From Terriglobia bacterium (GTDB taxonomy: Bacteria; Acidobacteriota; Terriglobia; Terriglobales; Acidobacteriaceae), in assembly GCA_020073465.1 (NCBI GenBank), contig JAIQFC010000026.1:1-64000 (forward strand): 64,000 nucleotides of DNA, written 5' to 3'. Both the position numbers and the translations under genes were made by a program. The stretch's first letter is position 1. Each line of letters opens with the position of its first letter. The notes under the pieces are model-generated. The model made no database searches. It was not told where the DNA came from and saw only the letters and a list, made by a program, of their open reading frames with translations. Positions 43,014 to 50,286 of the stretch are shown in pieces.

Positions 43014-43486
43014 CCGCAACTCCCGGGGGACTTCCTTTCCGCGGATTCACGCGGATTTCGCGGATTTTTTTTGGGATTCTCGAACACATAACGCCGGAAT
43101 TGTGCGTTCGGTCCGAAATTGAAGAGCAGGCCAACTTCAATCTCGGTTGCGCGGAGATCGTTCAGAAGTTGTTCTTCCCAGCCGGGTTCGATGTCGCGAC
43201 CGGTCTTCAGCTCCACAATGACTTTTCTATCGACCAGCAGGTCGGCTCGGAACTCGCCAATCTGTTGGCCGTGAAACCAGACCGGGACGGCAATCTGCCT
43301 CTCAAAGAAGATGTTGCTTTCGGCGAGCGACACCGAGAATGCTTGCTCGTAAACGGACTCCAGGAAGCCATGTCCCAACTCATTGTGAATGCTGTAGAAG
43401 ATGCCGATCAGCTTCTCGGTAAGATCGCCATGCTTCAATCCGCGTTGATCCGCGTAAAGCCGGGGGATGGAAGTGACAGTCCTCAT
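43010..43486 (-). CDS. GxxExxY protein between pyrB and pyrC, bounded by repeats
   Basis: The signature is GFLESVYEQA (G40, E43, Y46). The 158-residue protein is of the GxxExxY/PD-(D/E)XK-like small family: GEFRADLLVDRKVIVELKTG carries an acidic and E-x-K pattern like a nuclease core. Function is not established. The ATG at 43486 has GGGAG before it. Both termini are built by word-like repeat sequence: YADQRG near the start, and NPRNPRESA (141-149) near the end. Start and stop overlap neighbouring frames by ATGA. It interrupts an otherwise ordinary pyrB-pyrC order. Confidence 0.85.
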   Translation of the reverse strand: MRTVTSIPRLYADQRGLKHGDLTEKLIGIFYSIHNELGHGFLESVYEQAFSVSLAESNIFFERQIAVPVWFHGQQIGEFRADLLVDRKVIVELKTGRDIEPGWEEQLLNDLRATEIEVGLLFNFGPNAQFRRYVFENPKKNPRNPRESAERKSPGSCG

Positions 43487-43554
43487 CGTAATCTCCCCCA
43501 CTTCATTACCGCGGATTCACGTGGGTTTCGCGGATTGTCTTTGTGGTTCTTTGA
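43039..43554. mobile_element. Putative repeat-bounded GxxExxY cassette
   Basis: Direct repeats bound the region: CCGCGGATTCACGCGGATTT... at 43039-43084 and CCGCGGATTCACGTGGGTTT... at 43509-43554, sharing 26 of the first 28 bases. A second word pair, ATCCGCGTTGATCCGCG and ATCCGCGTTGATCTGCG, is at about 43439 and 43554. The right copy lies in the deletion copy and the left one codes for the protein's tail. Mobility is inferred; no transposase is present. Confidence 0.55.
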
Positions 43555-43602
43555 TCCGCGTTGATCTGCGTGCATCCGTGGAAGTGAAGTTGGTGTGCTC
43601 AT
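43483..43602 (-). CDS. 39-codon coupled frame resembling an internal-deletion copy of the GxxExxY gene
   Basis: ATG 43602 overlaps the pyrB stop (ATGA), and the stop overlaps the GxxExxY start (ATGA). The peptide begins M-S-T-P-T-S-L-P-R-M-H-A-D-Q-R-G, close to the GxxExxY start M-R-T-V-T-S-I-P-R-L-Y-A-D-Q-R-G. It then jumps to NPRNPRESA, which is residues 141-149 of the full protein. The core of about 120 residues is missing. This is too short for normal ORF lists. It is best read as a deleted copy; whether the peptide is made or useful is unknown. Confidence 0.7.
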   Translation of the reverse strand: MSTPTSLPRMHADQRGSKNHKDNPRNPRESAVMKWGRLR

Positions 43603-44513
43603 TTCGCCCTTCCTAACGCACGCACCAGAATTGCCATGCGCGTAGGGACGCCGTTGTGGACCTCGTCGACGATGACGGACTGCGGGCTGTCGGCAACTTC
43701 GGCGGTCAGCTCGAGGCCGCGGATGATGGGGCCCGGGTGCATCACGATCGCGTCGCGCTTGGCCAGCTTTACTCGCGCGGCGGTCATCTGGTACTTCGCG
43801 ATGTAGTCTTGCAGGCGGATCTTCTGTCCAGCCAGGCGTTCTTTCTGCACACGCAGCAGCATGATCACATCGGTACCGCGCAGCGCATCCTCGATATGAC
43901 GCGTAATGCGCAGGCCGGGAGCGAGCGTGGCCGCGACCTCGGGGACGAACTCCGGCGGCCCGCACAGAACTATTTTGACCCCGAACCTGGTCAGCAAATG
44001 GCAGGCGCTGCGAGCCACGCGGCTGTGAACAATGTCGCCAATAATCGCGACCTGCAGGCCCTTGAACGATTTCTTGTATTTCAGAATCGTGAACGCATCG
44101 AGCAGAGCCTGAGAAGGATGCTCGTGCATACCGTCTCCCGCATTGATCACGGGGATATCAAGATGCTGTGCCATCAAGTGCGGCGCGCCAGCCGAGGGAT
44201 GGCGGATCACGATCGCATCGGCGCCGACTGCGCGCAACGTGTACCCGGTGTCGAGCAGCGACTCGCCTTTCTCGATGCTCGATCCCGAGGACTGGACCAG
44301 TGTGGTCATCGCCCCCAGCGACTTTGCAGCCAGCTCAAACGAGGACCGGGTACGGGTGGAGGCCTCATAAAACAAAAGCACGATGCGCTTTCCGCGGAGC
44401 AGCGGACGGGCCTTCTGCGGATTCATGCGGCGGGCCAGCTTAAGCAGGCCCAGAATGTCCTTCGCGTCGAGGTGTTCGATCCCGAGCAGCGAACCGCGTG
44501 CAGGCTTGTTCAT
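43599..44513 (-). CDS. pyrB: Aspartate carbamoyltransferase catalytic subunit
   Basis: PyrB makes carbamoyl-aspartate, the first committed step of pyrimidine synthesis. From ATG 44513 there are 304 residues, the family norm. The carbamoyl-phosphate loop FYEASTRTRSSFE is at 48-60, and HPSQALLDAFTI and VMHPGPIIRG are the other marks. The frame is open to 44636, but the extra N-terminus is not conserved sequence. No pyrI or pyrR gene is seen here. Its stop overlaps the 39-codon frame by ATGA. Confidence 0.96.
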   Translation of the reverse strand: MNKPARGSLLGIEHLDAKDILGLLKLARRMNPQKARPLLRGKRIVLLFYEASTRTRSSFELAAKSLGAMTTLVQSSGSSIEKGESLLDTGYTLRAVGADAIVIRHPSAGAPHLMAQHLDIPVINAGDGMHEHPSQALLDAFTILKYKKSFKGLQVAIIGDIVHSRVARSACHLLTRFGVKIVLCGPPEFVPEVAATLAPGLRITRHIEDALRGTDVIMLLRVQKERLAGQKIRLQDYIAKYQMTAARVKLAKRDAIVMHPGPIIRGLELTAEVADSPQSVIVDEVHNGVPTRMAILVRALGRAK

Positions 44514-44577
44514 CGCGTGAGCACAGGAACGCAGCATCATACGCGGCGGGTGAGGGCGGCGGCAAGGGCAGGGCTCA

Positions 44578-44608
44578 CAGCCGCAGATTACGCTGATGAA
44601 CGCAGATT
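44578..44608. repeat. Word repeat upstream of pyrB
   Basis: CAGCCGCAGATTACGCTGAT followed by GAACGCAGATT uses the same CGCAGATT/CGCGGATT words as the repeats around the GxxExxY gene 1 kb away. This copy has no cargo gene. Confidence 0.55.
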
Positions 44609-44636
44609 TCGTTGCTTGGGGATCGCGAGTGGACAC

Positions 44637-45275
44637 TCACGTCCGATCCCGGCGGCTGAGAAATGCCCCACCCAATGCTCCACCAATAGTGGCGAGAAGG
44701 ACGAAAATCAGGGTAGCAATGATCAACATCATGGCGAGACCTTCTGGGGTTTTGAGGATTTCCGCGGCAGCTTGCGCATCACCGCTGCGGGATGCAGCCT
44801 TCTCAATGGACTCAAGCAGCTGCTCGCGAAGTTTCGCACGAACATCCGGCACCATGGCGGCCATAGCGACTGAAACTCCCAAAAACACCGAACAGAAGAG
44901 GCCGCTGGCGGCTCCCAGTTGGGCACCCATGCCAGCTTTGATCACAGTTCCGGGGTGACGGCGGCGATAGAATGCAACCGCGAGGAATCCTGCGCCCAGC
45001 ACCGCCGCGGGCGGTGCCAATCCCAGGAACATCACTACGACCGCAAGCAGGGCCGACACGGCGCATGGTTGGAGAGCCTGAGCCCAGCGCATTGGCAGGT
45101 GCACCCCAGGAGCGATTGGGGGGACCTCACCGGCGGCAGCAGTAGGTGCTCCTGAGGCGGCGAGCGGTGTCGGAATGTCGGGTATGGCTACGCGAATCTG
45201 GGGAGCGGCACACTGCGAGCAGAAGGGGACTCCATCTTCGACCGGGTGCCCGCACTTGTGACAGGAATGTTCCAT
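44637..45275 (-). CDS. Zinc-ribbon membrane protein
   Basis: A 212-residue protein with an N-terminal zinc ribbon (HKCGHPVEDGVPFCSQC; C-x2-C...C-x2-C), a Pro/Ala-rich linker and four hydrophobic segments (e.g. LLAVVVMFLGLAPPAAVLGA). The end ATIGGALGGAFLSRRDRT is the last helix. The zinc-ribbon plus membrane plan is common in Acidobacteriota proteins of unknown role. No operon partner is clear; the pyrB gene is downstream on the same strand, 124 bases away. Confidence 0.75.
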   Translation of the reverse strand: MEHSCHKCGHPVEDGVPFCSQCAAPQIRVAIPDIPTPLAASGAPTAAAGEVPPIAPGVHLPMRWAQALQPCAVSALLAVVVMFLGLAPPAAVLGAGFLAVAFYRRRHPGTVIKAGMGAQLGAASGLFCSVFLGVSVAMAAMVPDVRAKLREQLLESIEKAASRSGDAQAAAEILKTPEGLAMMLIIATLIFVLLATIGGALGGAFLSRRDRT

Positions 45276-45360
45276 GAGACCTGGAAGGGCTATTACGACG
45301 TTACCGCACCGTCAGCGGAGGAGCAAGAAACACGGGGTCGTTCACCTGGCGACCGAGTAG

Positions 45361-45434
45361 AGCTGCAGCGGCTGAAAGCCGACCTTCATATCGCGGCAGT
45401 TGCGGCGCGGCTTGAAGCCGCGCCCTTTCAAAAC
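45361..45434. repeat. Family A two-hairpin element, copy 4
   Basis: CGGCTGAAAGCCG (45369-45381), a 22-base spacer, GGCGCGGCTTGAAGCCGCGC (45404-45423) and tail CCTTTCAAAAC. It is the cleanest family A copy in the window. Confidence 0.88.
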
Positions 45435-45458
45435 GGATTGGGCTGTTTCAGCAACCGG

Positions 45459-46082
45459 CTAGATTTCGCCCTGTTTGCCGCGGGTATGGACGTAGACCAG
45501 AGCGAACGTCGATCCCTTGCCGGTGTCGCTCGGTTCGATGGCAACCACGTGCTGGTTGTCTTCTGTGCCGACTTTCAGTTCGGTGACCGGGCCCGTATTG
45601 TCTCCGTCACACTTGAGCGCCTTGGAGTGCTCATCCTTATCGTTGTCTACGTCAGCGTCGATCAATTCACTATGCTTGCTGGCGTGGCACTCGAGGACCT
45701 TGCCGTACTTTCTCAGCCTGTCGCGGTAAAAATCGATGATTTTGGCCGGGGCGTCGTTGGAGTCGTACTTCGCAACCATCAGCTTCAAGCCAAAGGCCTG
45801 GGTGAGAATCCCAAGATGCAGAGCATTGCTGTTGTCCTCATCGTGCTTGAGGCGGGCGCCGGGATAGAGAGCAAACCCACCTTTCTGCGCGTCAGCATCG
45901 GTCCCGATATGCAGATCGCCAGCCGAACTGCGAATGTCGAGATGCTTGTCCTCGCTGTCGCCCTCATGTTGCGGCCCCGCGGCCAGGGCCGGTAGAAACA
46001 GGGTGATGACGAATAGCGTTGCCGCCACGGCCCGGCCCAGAGCAGGGAAAGATCGATTCGCAGTCGCCGCTAACCTCGACAT
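45459..46082 (-). CDS. Secreted hypothetical protein, paralogue of the next gene
   Basis: A 207-residue protein with a signal peptide (AVAATLFVITLFLPALAAG). It shares a plan with the adjacent 46091-46690 product: HLDIRSSAGDLHIGTDADA, FALYPGARLK, IDFYRDRLRKYGKVLECH, ELKVGTEDNQHVVAIEP and FALVYVHTRGKQ. The two must come from a tandem duplication. No family function is known. It lies eight bases after its paralogue, in the same direction. Confidence 0.72.
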   Translation of the reverse strand: MSRLAATANRSFPALGRAVAATLFVITLFLPALAAGPQHEGDSEDKHLDIRSSAGDLHIGTDADAQKGGFALYPGARLKHDEDNSNALHLGILTQAFGLKLMVAKYDSNDAPAKIIDFYRDRLRKYGKVLECHASKHSELIDADVDNDKDEHSKALKCDGDNTGPVTELKVGTEDNQHVVAIEPSDTGKGSTFALVYVHTRGKQGEI

Positions 46083-46090
46083 AACTCCTC

Positions 46091-46690
46091 CTAGATATCC
46101 GATTCCTTGCCGTGGGTGCGGACGTAGACCAGAGAGAAACTCGAACCCTTGCCCTCGGGCTCAATGGCCACGATGTGCTGGTTGTCATCGGTTCCGACTT
46201 TGAGTTCGATGTTCTTCCCGTTCGTGCCGTCGCACGTCAGCTCATGAGAGCCCTTCTTCGACTTGTCCGACATCTTCATATCCACATTGAGGTGGCTTGA
46301 GGTGTGGCACTCGAGAACGTCGCCGTACTTTTTAAGCTGGTCCTTGTAGAAAGCGACCAGTTTCTCGGGCGCTGCGTCGGACTCATACTCCAGGGCGACA
46401 ACCTTGATTCCGAAGCCGAAGCCGGAGATGTTGACGTTGGCGCTTTTGTCGTCGCCATCCGAGCCCTTCTGCTTCAAATGCGCTCCGGGGTAGACCGCCA
46501 GTCCGACGTCGGCGGCATCCGCATCTTTGCTGACGTGAATGCCGCCCAAGGGAGTCCTGATGTCGACCTGCTTGTCTTCTCCGTTGCGTTCTTTCTTCAC
46601 GTTGACGCTGCAGGCGGGCAGCCACACACTCGCAAACAAGGCTAAAGCCAGTACATAGGCGCCGGCGCGGTGAAACCTAGTTGTGGCCAT
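46091..46690 (-). CDS. Lipoprotein paralogue of the adjacent secreted protein
   Basis: From ATG 46690 there are 199 residues with a lipoprotein-type signal (LALALFASVWLPACS, lipobox LPAC). Domain markers match its neighbour: VDIRTPLGGIHVSKDADAA, LAVYPGAHLKQ, LVAFYKDQLKKYGDVLECH and ELKVGTDDNQHIVAIEP. The paralogue lacks the lipobox, so one may be membrane-anchored and the other free. Its start overlaps the GH3 stop by 14 bases. The frame open to 46927 runs into GH3 and is not coding. Confidence 0.75.
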   Translation of the reverse strand: MATTRFHRAGAYVLALALFASVWLPACSVNVKKERNGEDKQVDIRTPLGGIHVSKDADAADVGLAVYPGAHLKQKGSDGDDKSANVNISGFGFGIKVVALEYESDAAPEKLVAFYKDQLKKYGDVLECHTSSHLNVDMKMSDKSKKGSHELTCDGTNGKNIELKVGTDDNQHIVAIEPEGKGSSFSLVYVRTHGKESDI

Positions 46691-48542
46691 CTTGACCTCC
46701 ACTCGCGACTTGCGGCGGGCGCTCGATCCCTGCGCCGCGCTCGGCCACGTTGGGGATCGTGACCGGGAGATGTCCCCGGATCGCGATCTCGCCGAACAAG
46801 GCCTTGACCGCGCCGATTTCCGAGACCGTCGCGTTGGAAAACGTGCACAAATAGTTCTCGATCTTGGGAAAGTCCGCGGCCAGGTAGGGATTGCCCATGG
46901 CCACGACCGCGGTTTTCGCGGCGGCATGATCCAGCAACCGCTGCAGCAGACTGCCGGTCACGTCAGTCATCGCCATGGAGTTCCCCACTTTGCCCGCGGT
47001 TGGAATCACGTATACGGCGGCAACTACGGTCTGTGCCTCATCGACCGCCTTGAGCACGTCGTCACTCATGCCGGCGGCGACACGCGGATCGACGTAAATG
47101 ACTCGCGCATCAGGAACACGCGCACGAAACTCCCGCCCGAAGGCGCGGCCCGAGTCGGTACGCATGTCGTCGGAGAAGAGCACCGCCAGTGTCTGGTTGT
47201 GCGTCTCCTCTCTTGTCATATACGGCAGACCCGCCGCCGTTGTTCCCACGTGTTTAAGCGGCAGGACCTTGCCATTGTCGCGAACCAGGGTCACGGCAGC
47301 GTCCGCGACTTGCTGGCCGAAGGCCAGGTTTTCTGGTTTGCCGACCACGGACGGAAGGGCTCCGAGATCCACCAGTCGGGCCTCGTGGAGGCCCAGAGAC
47401 GCCTTTATTTTCAGGATCTTAAGCACAGAGTGGTCGAGCCGTTGCCGTGGTATTTCTCCTGACTTCACGGCTTGCAGCATGGCGTTGTAGGAGGCGGGGA
47501 GATCCGCGGGAATCAGCAGCAAATCGTTGCCGGCCTTGAAGGCTTCGACGGCGGCGCGGCCAATATTGCTGGCAAACAGGTGCGTCAATCCGGCCATGTC
47601 AAGCGCATCAGTCACGATGAGACCTTTGAATCCGAGCTGCTTTTCGAGCAGGTCCGAGACGATGGCGGGGGAGATCGTGGCTACATGGTTGGGATCGGAA
47701 TCAAGAGCCGGCACGGTAACGTGCGCGACCATGACCGAGTCAACCCCCGCCGCGATCGCCTGGCGAAAGGGCGGCAGTTCGACTGAGTCCAGGCGGGCGC
47801 GGTCTCCACTGACGCTGGCCACGCCGAGGTGAGAATCTGTGGCGGTGTCGCCGTGGCCGGGAAAGTGCTTCACTGTCACCAGCATCCCTGCCGCGTGCGC
47901 ACCCCTGATGTAGGCAGTGACGAGGTCTCCCACCTGCTTTGGATCTTCTCCGAACGAGCGTGTGTTGATGATGGGGTTGGCGGGATTGGAATTCACGTCC
48001 GCGTCAGGAAAGAAATTCCAGTGAATGCCGACGGCGCGCGCCTCCTGGGCGCTGATGCGGCCGAACTTCTCCACGTCTTCCCTGCTGCCCACCGCGCCAA
48101 ACGCCATGGCGTGAGGGAAGACTGTGGTCCCCATAAGACGAGTGGATACGCCACGCTCAAAGTCTGCGGCGAAGAGCAATGGCAGCTTGGAGTCGCGCTG
48201 CATACGGTTGGCCAATGCCGCCTCTTCGTAAGGCTCGCTGCGCAGCAGGAACGGGCCATCGACGTGGACGGTCATGGCGAACGAGCCGATGTGATACTTC
48301 TGCATGGCCTCGCGCCATTGCAGATATTCGGGATTCTCGACATTGAGGAAACTGGCGCGGCACCAGATCATGAACACCTGGCCGATTTTCTCTTCGAGCG
48401 TGAGCTTGTGCAGAGTCCTCACCGCCCACCGCTCGCCGTCTTTTGTCAGCCGCGCGGGACCGGGGCGCTGGTATTTGTCGACCGTGAAAGCGGGCAGAGA
48501 AAGTGCGAGGGTGAGCAAGAGGGCAGGAAAAATTTTCCGCAT
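46677..48542 (-). CDS. Glycoside hydrolase family 3, beta-N-acetylhexosaminidase-like
   Basis: A 621-residue secreted enzyme (signal LLLTLALSLPAFT) with the NagZ-type signature KHFPGHGDTATDSH (225-238), the nucleophile region GLIVTDALDMAGLT, and a second domain of about 230 residues (YVIPTAGKVGNSMAM). It likely cleaves N-acetylglucosamine-containing glycans, such as peptidoglycan or chitin fragments. The longer GH3 architecture differs from the short cytosolic NagZ. The lipoprotein pair downstream is overlapped or close, suggesting an operon. Confidence 0.88.
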   Translation of the reverse strand: MRKIFPALLLTLALSLPAFTVDKYQRPGPARLTKDGERWAVRTLHKLTLEEKIGQVFMIWCRASFLNVENPEYLQWREAMQKYHIGSFAMTVHVDGPFLLRSEPYEEAALANRMQRDSKLPLLFAADFERGVSTRLMGTTVFPHAMAFGAVGSREDVEKFGRISAQEARAVGIHWNFFPDADVNSNPANPIINTRSFGEDPKQVGDLVTAYIRGAHAAGMLVTVKHFPGHGDTATDSHLGVASVSGDRARLDSVELPPFRQAIAAGVDSVMVAHVTVPALDSDPNHVATISPAIVSDLLEKQLGFKGLIVTDALDMAGLTHLFASNIGRAAVEAFKAGNDLLLIPADLPASYNAMLQAVKSGEIPRQRLDHSVLKILKIKASLGLHEARLVDLGALPSVVGKPENLAFGQQVADAAVTLVRDNGKVLPLKHVGTTAAGLPYMTREETHNQTLAVLFSDDMRTDSGRAFGREFRARVPDARVIYVDPRVAAGMSDDVLKAVDEAQTVVAAVYVIPTAGKVGNSMAMTDVTGSLLQRLLDHAAAKTAVVAMGNPYLAADFPKIENYLCTFSNATVSEIGAVKALFGEIAIRGHLPVTIPNVAERGAGIERPPQVASGGQDGHN

Positions 48543-48576
48543 AGCAGGAACGATAGCAGAGGGGGATGGCGGTGTC

Positions 48577-48624
48577 AGGTCTCGGCCTTAGGTGTTAGGT
48601 CTTGGGTCTTAGGTCTCGGGTTCT
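48577..48624. repeat. Word repeat downstream of the four-helix-bundle gene
   Basis: GGTGTTAGGTCTTGGGTCTT followed by AGGTCTCGGG: tandem TTAGGTCT words. It is inverted relative to 49118-49146, so the two flank the small gene between miaA and the GH3 gene. Confidence 0.65.
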
Positions 48625-48653
48625 GAGCTTTGTTTCCTAGTCCAAGATTCGGG

Positions 48654-49019
48654 TCAAGCAGAAGGTGCCTGAAATCGGTTCACTAAACCGTTAAGAAGAC
48701 GTCCGACCTCGGAGGCCATGTCGGTGAGTCTCTGGCCATCCGTAGAGCCCAAGAACCCGAGTTCACGAGCGATTGTGATCTGGGTTCGGAGTTCCAGCAA
48801 GGATCCTCGTGCATGGAAGAGAAACTGGAGCAATTCCTTGCGCGAAAAACGTCCTTTGCCCTCTGCGATATTGCTCGGAACCGAAACCGCTGCTCGCCGC
48901 ATTTGGCTGGTCAAGCCATAAACCTCCTGCTTCGGAAGTGACCCAGTGCAGCGATAGACCTCCAGCACGAGGTCCATTGCACGGCGCCAAACCATCAGGT
49001 CCTCGTACGTTCCGTGCAT
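48654..49019 (-). CDS. Four-helix-bundle protein (S23/TIGR02436 type)
   Basis: From ATG 49019 there are 121 residues: YEDLMVWRRAMDLVLEVYR, then QMRRAAVSVPSNIAEGKGR, the FLFHARGSLLELRTQ helix and a last helix near GRLLNGLV. These are the markers of the small four-helix-bundle family found in 23S rRNA intervening sequences and as free genes; its relatives include Avd proteins of diversity-generating retroelements. No reverse transcriptase is near. Inverted word repeats flank the gene. Function unknown. A TTG at 49040 is an alternative start. Confidence 0.87.
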   Translation of the reverse strand: MHGTYEDLMVWRRAMDLVLEVYRCTGSLPKQEVYGLTSQMRRAAVSVPSNIAEGKGRFSRKELLQFLFHARGSLLELRTQITIARELGFLGSTDGQRLTDMASEVGRLLNGLVNRFQAPSA

Positions 49020-49117
49020 ACTCGTGTTTGCTCCGAGCAAGACGATATCGAGTATTAGCCGCCTGAAGCTGTGACAGATGTCACAACAACAGCTAGGAGA
49101 TCCTCGGGCGTGGGGTG

Positions 49118-49146
49118 GGTGCCTAAGACCTAAGACCTGAACCCAC
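49118..49146. repeat. Word repeat overlapping the miaA stop
   Basis: GGTGCCTAAGACCTAAGACC followed by TGAACCC. Read on the minus strand it gives GGTCTTAGGTCTTAGG, which encodes the miaA tail Gly-Leu-Arg-Ser and its stop. It pairs with the inverted copy at 48577-48624. Confidence 0.65.
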
Positions 49147-50103
49147 GAGCGTCATGGCTCTCTGCTGGACCTGCGGCTCATCACCGAAACCCTTCAGCCA
49201 CTCGACTTCCGGTTCCCTGCGGAACCAGGTCATCTGACGCTTCGCATAGTTACGGTGAGCCTGCTGGGCGGCCTGAAAAGCCTGCTCGCGAGTGAGTTCG
49301 CCACGCAAGAACTGGACGGCTTGCTTGTAGCCAAGCGAGGCTAGCGGGCGGGCATTGGCGCCGTACTTGTCCAGCAGCTTCTGCGTTTCCTCAATCAAGC
49401 CGTTCTCGGACATGCGTTGTGCGCGCAGGTTGATGCGGGCATACAGCATGTCGCGATCAGGGTCGAGTCCGAGTCGCAGAATGCGGAAGCCGCGCAAAGG
49501 ATCGCGTCCCCGCTGCTGCCAGAGGTCGCTCATTTTCTCGCGCGAGCCCAGGCACACTTCGATGGCGCGGATCAGCTTGGGTGTGTCGTTGGCATGAATT
49601 TTGGCCGCGGCGTCGCGGTCGAGACGGAGCAGAATCCGGTGAAGATAATTTGGTGCGTGGCTGGCGGCGCGCTCGCGCAGGCGTTCTCGCAATTCCTCGG
49701 ATCGTTGGGGCCCTGGGAAAAGTCCTTCGAGCAGAGCACGCAAGTAAAGACCTGTGCCGCCGACCACAATCGGCAGGTGACCGCGCGCGCTGATTTCTGC
49801 GAGTACGTCTCGTGCTTGCCGGGAATACTCTCCGGCGGTTATGAAGCTGTCCGGATCCACGAAATCGAGCAGATGGTGCGGCGCACGGGCCCGTTCGGCG
49901 GCGCTGGGTTTGGCTGTACCGATTTCAAACTCGCGGTACATCGCGACCGAATCGCAGTTGACGACTTCGCCGTGGAAGCGTTCCGCGAGGGCCAGCGACA
50001 AGGCCGTCTTCCCGCTGGCCGTGGGACCGAGAACGACCACCAGAAGCGGCTCGGGCTGGGTTGTTCCGGGATGCACCGCGGCCACCGTCAGCGCAGGCTC
50101 CAA
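49123..50103 (-). CDS. miaA: tRNA dimethylallyltransferase
   Basis: MiaA adds a dimethylallyl group to A37 of tRNAs that read UNN codons. The 326 residues contain the P-loop GPTASGKT (26-33), NCDSVAMYREFEIGTAKPS, VVGGTGLYLRALLEGL and the closing RHRNYAKRQMTWFRRE-like segment. The start is a TTG at 50103 and overlaps the small gene upstream by 16 bases; a GTG at 50085 is possible. Its last four codons lie in a word repeat, so the natural C-terminus may have been replaced. Confidence 0.95.
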   Translation of the reverse strand: MEPALTVAAVHPGTTQPEPLLVVVLGPTASGKTALSLALAERFHGEVVNCDSVAMYREFEIGTAKPSAAERARAPHHLLDFVDPDSFITAGEYSRQARDVLAEISARGHLPIVVGGTGLYLRALLEGLFPGPQRSEELRERLRERAASHAPNYLHRILLRLDRDAAAKIHANDTPKLIRAIEVCLGSREKMSDLWQQRGRDPLRGFRILRLGLDPDRDMLYARINLRAQRMSENGLIEETQKLLDKYGANARPLASLGYKQAVQFLRGELTREQAFQAAQQAHRNYAKRQMTWFRREPEVEWLKGFGDEPQVQQRAMTLVGSGLRS

Positions 50104-50249
50104 TGAATAGTGTGCCAGTAACGAACCAGAGTGAGTGCGAGCAGCAGGAACGCGATGAGCAGCAGGCCGGTAGTCTCCGCGGCATAGATCGCGTGGCGAT
50201 GGTGCTTGTGGGAGTGATCGTCTTTGCGCTCGGTCTCGGTCACGGGCAT
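50088..50249 (-). CDS. 53-residue His-rich single-helix membrane protein
   Basis: Read on the minus strand from ATG 50249 to TGA at 50088. The product is MPVTETERKDDHSHKHHRHA, then one hydrophobic helix (GLLLIAFLLLALTLV), then RYWHTIHWSLR. It has five histidines in seven residues before the helix (HSHKHHRH). It overlaps the miaA start by 16 bases and is on the same strand, so it is probably cotranscribed. Too short for common ORF cutoffs. Possible metal binding is inferred from composition only. Confidence 0.65.
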   Translation of the reverse strand: MPVTETERKDDHSHKHHRHAIYAAETTGLLLIAFLLLALTLVRYWHTIHWSLR

Positions 50250-50286
50250 ATTGTAGCGCCGGGCGGTGCTAAACTACGCCTCGCCC

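Noticed and set aside
43483-43965. A 160-codon minus-strand frame overlapping pyrB
   Set aside because: The upstream part is a shadow of pyrB; only its last 40 codons matter, as the coupled deletion copy starting at 43602.
46691-46927. Extension of the lipoprotein gene to 46927
   Set aside because: It lies in another frame of the GH3 gene and is Arg/Ser/Pro-rich; the signal peptide begins at ATG 46690.
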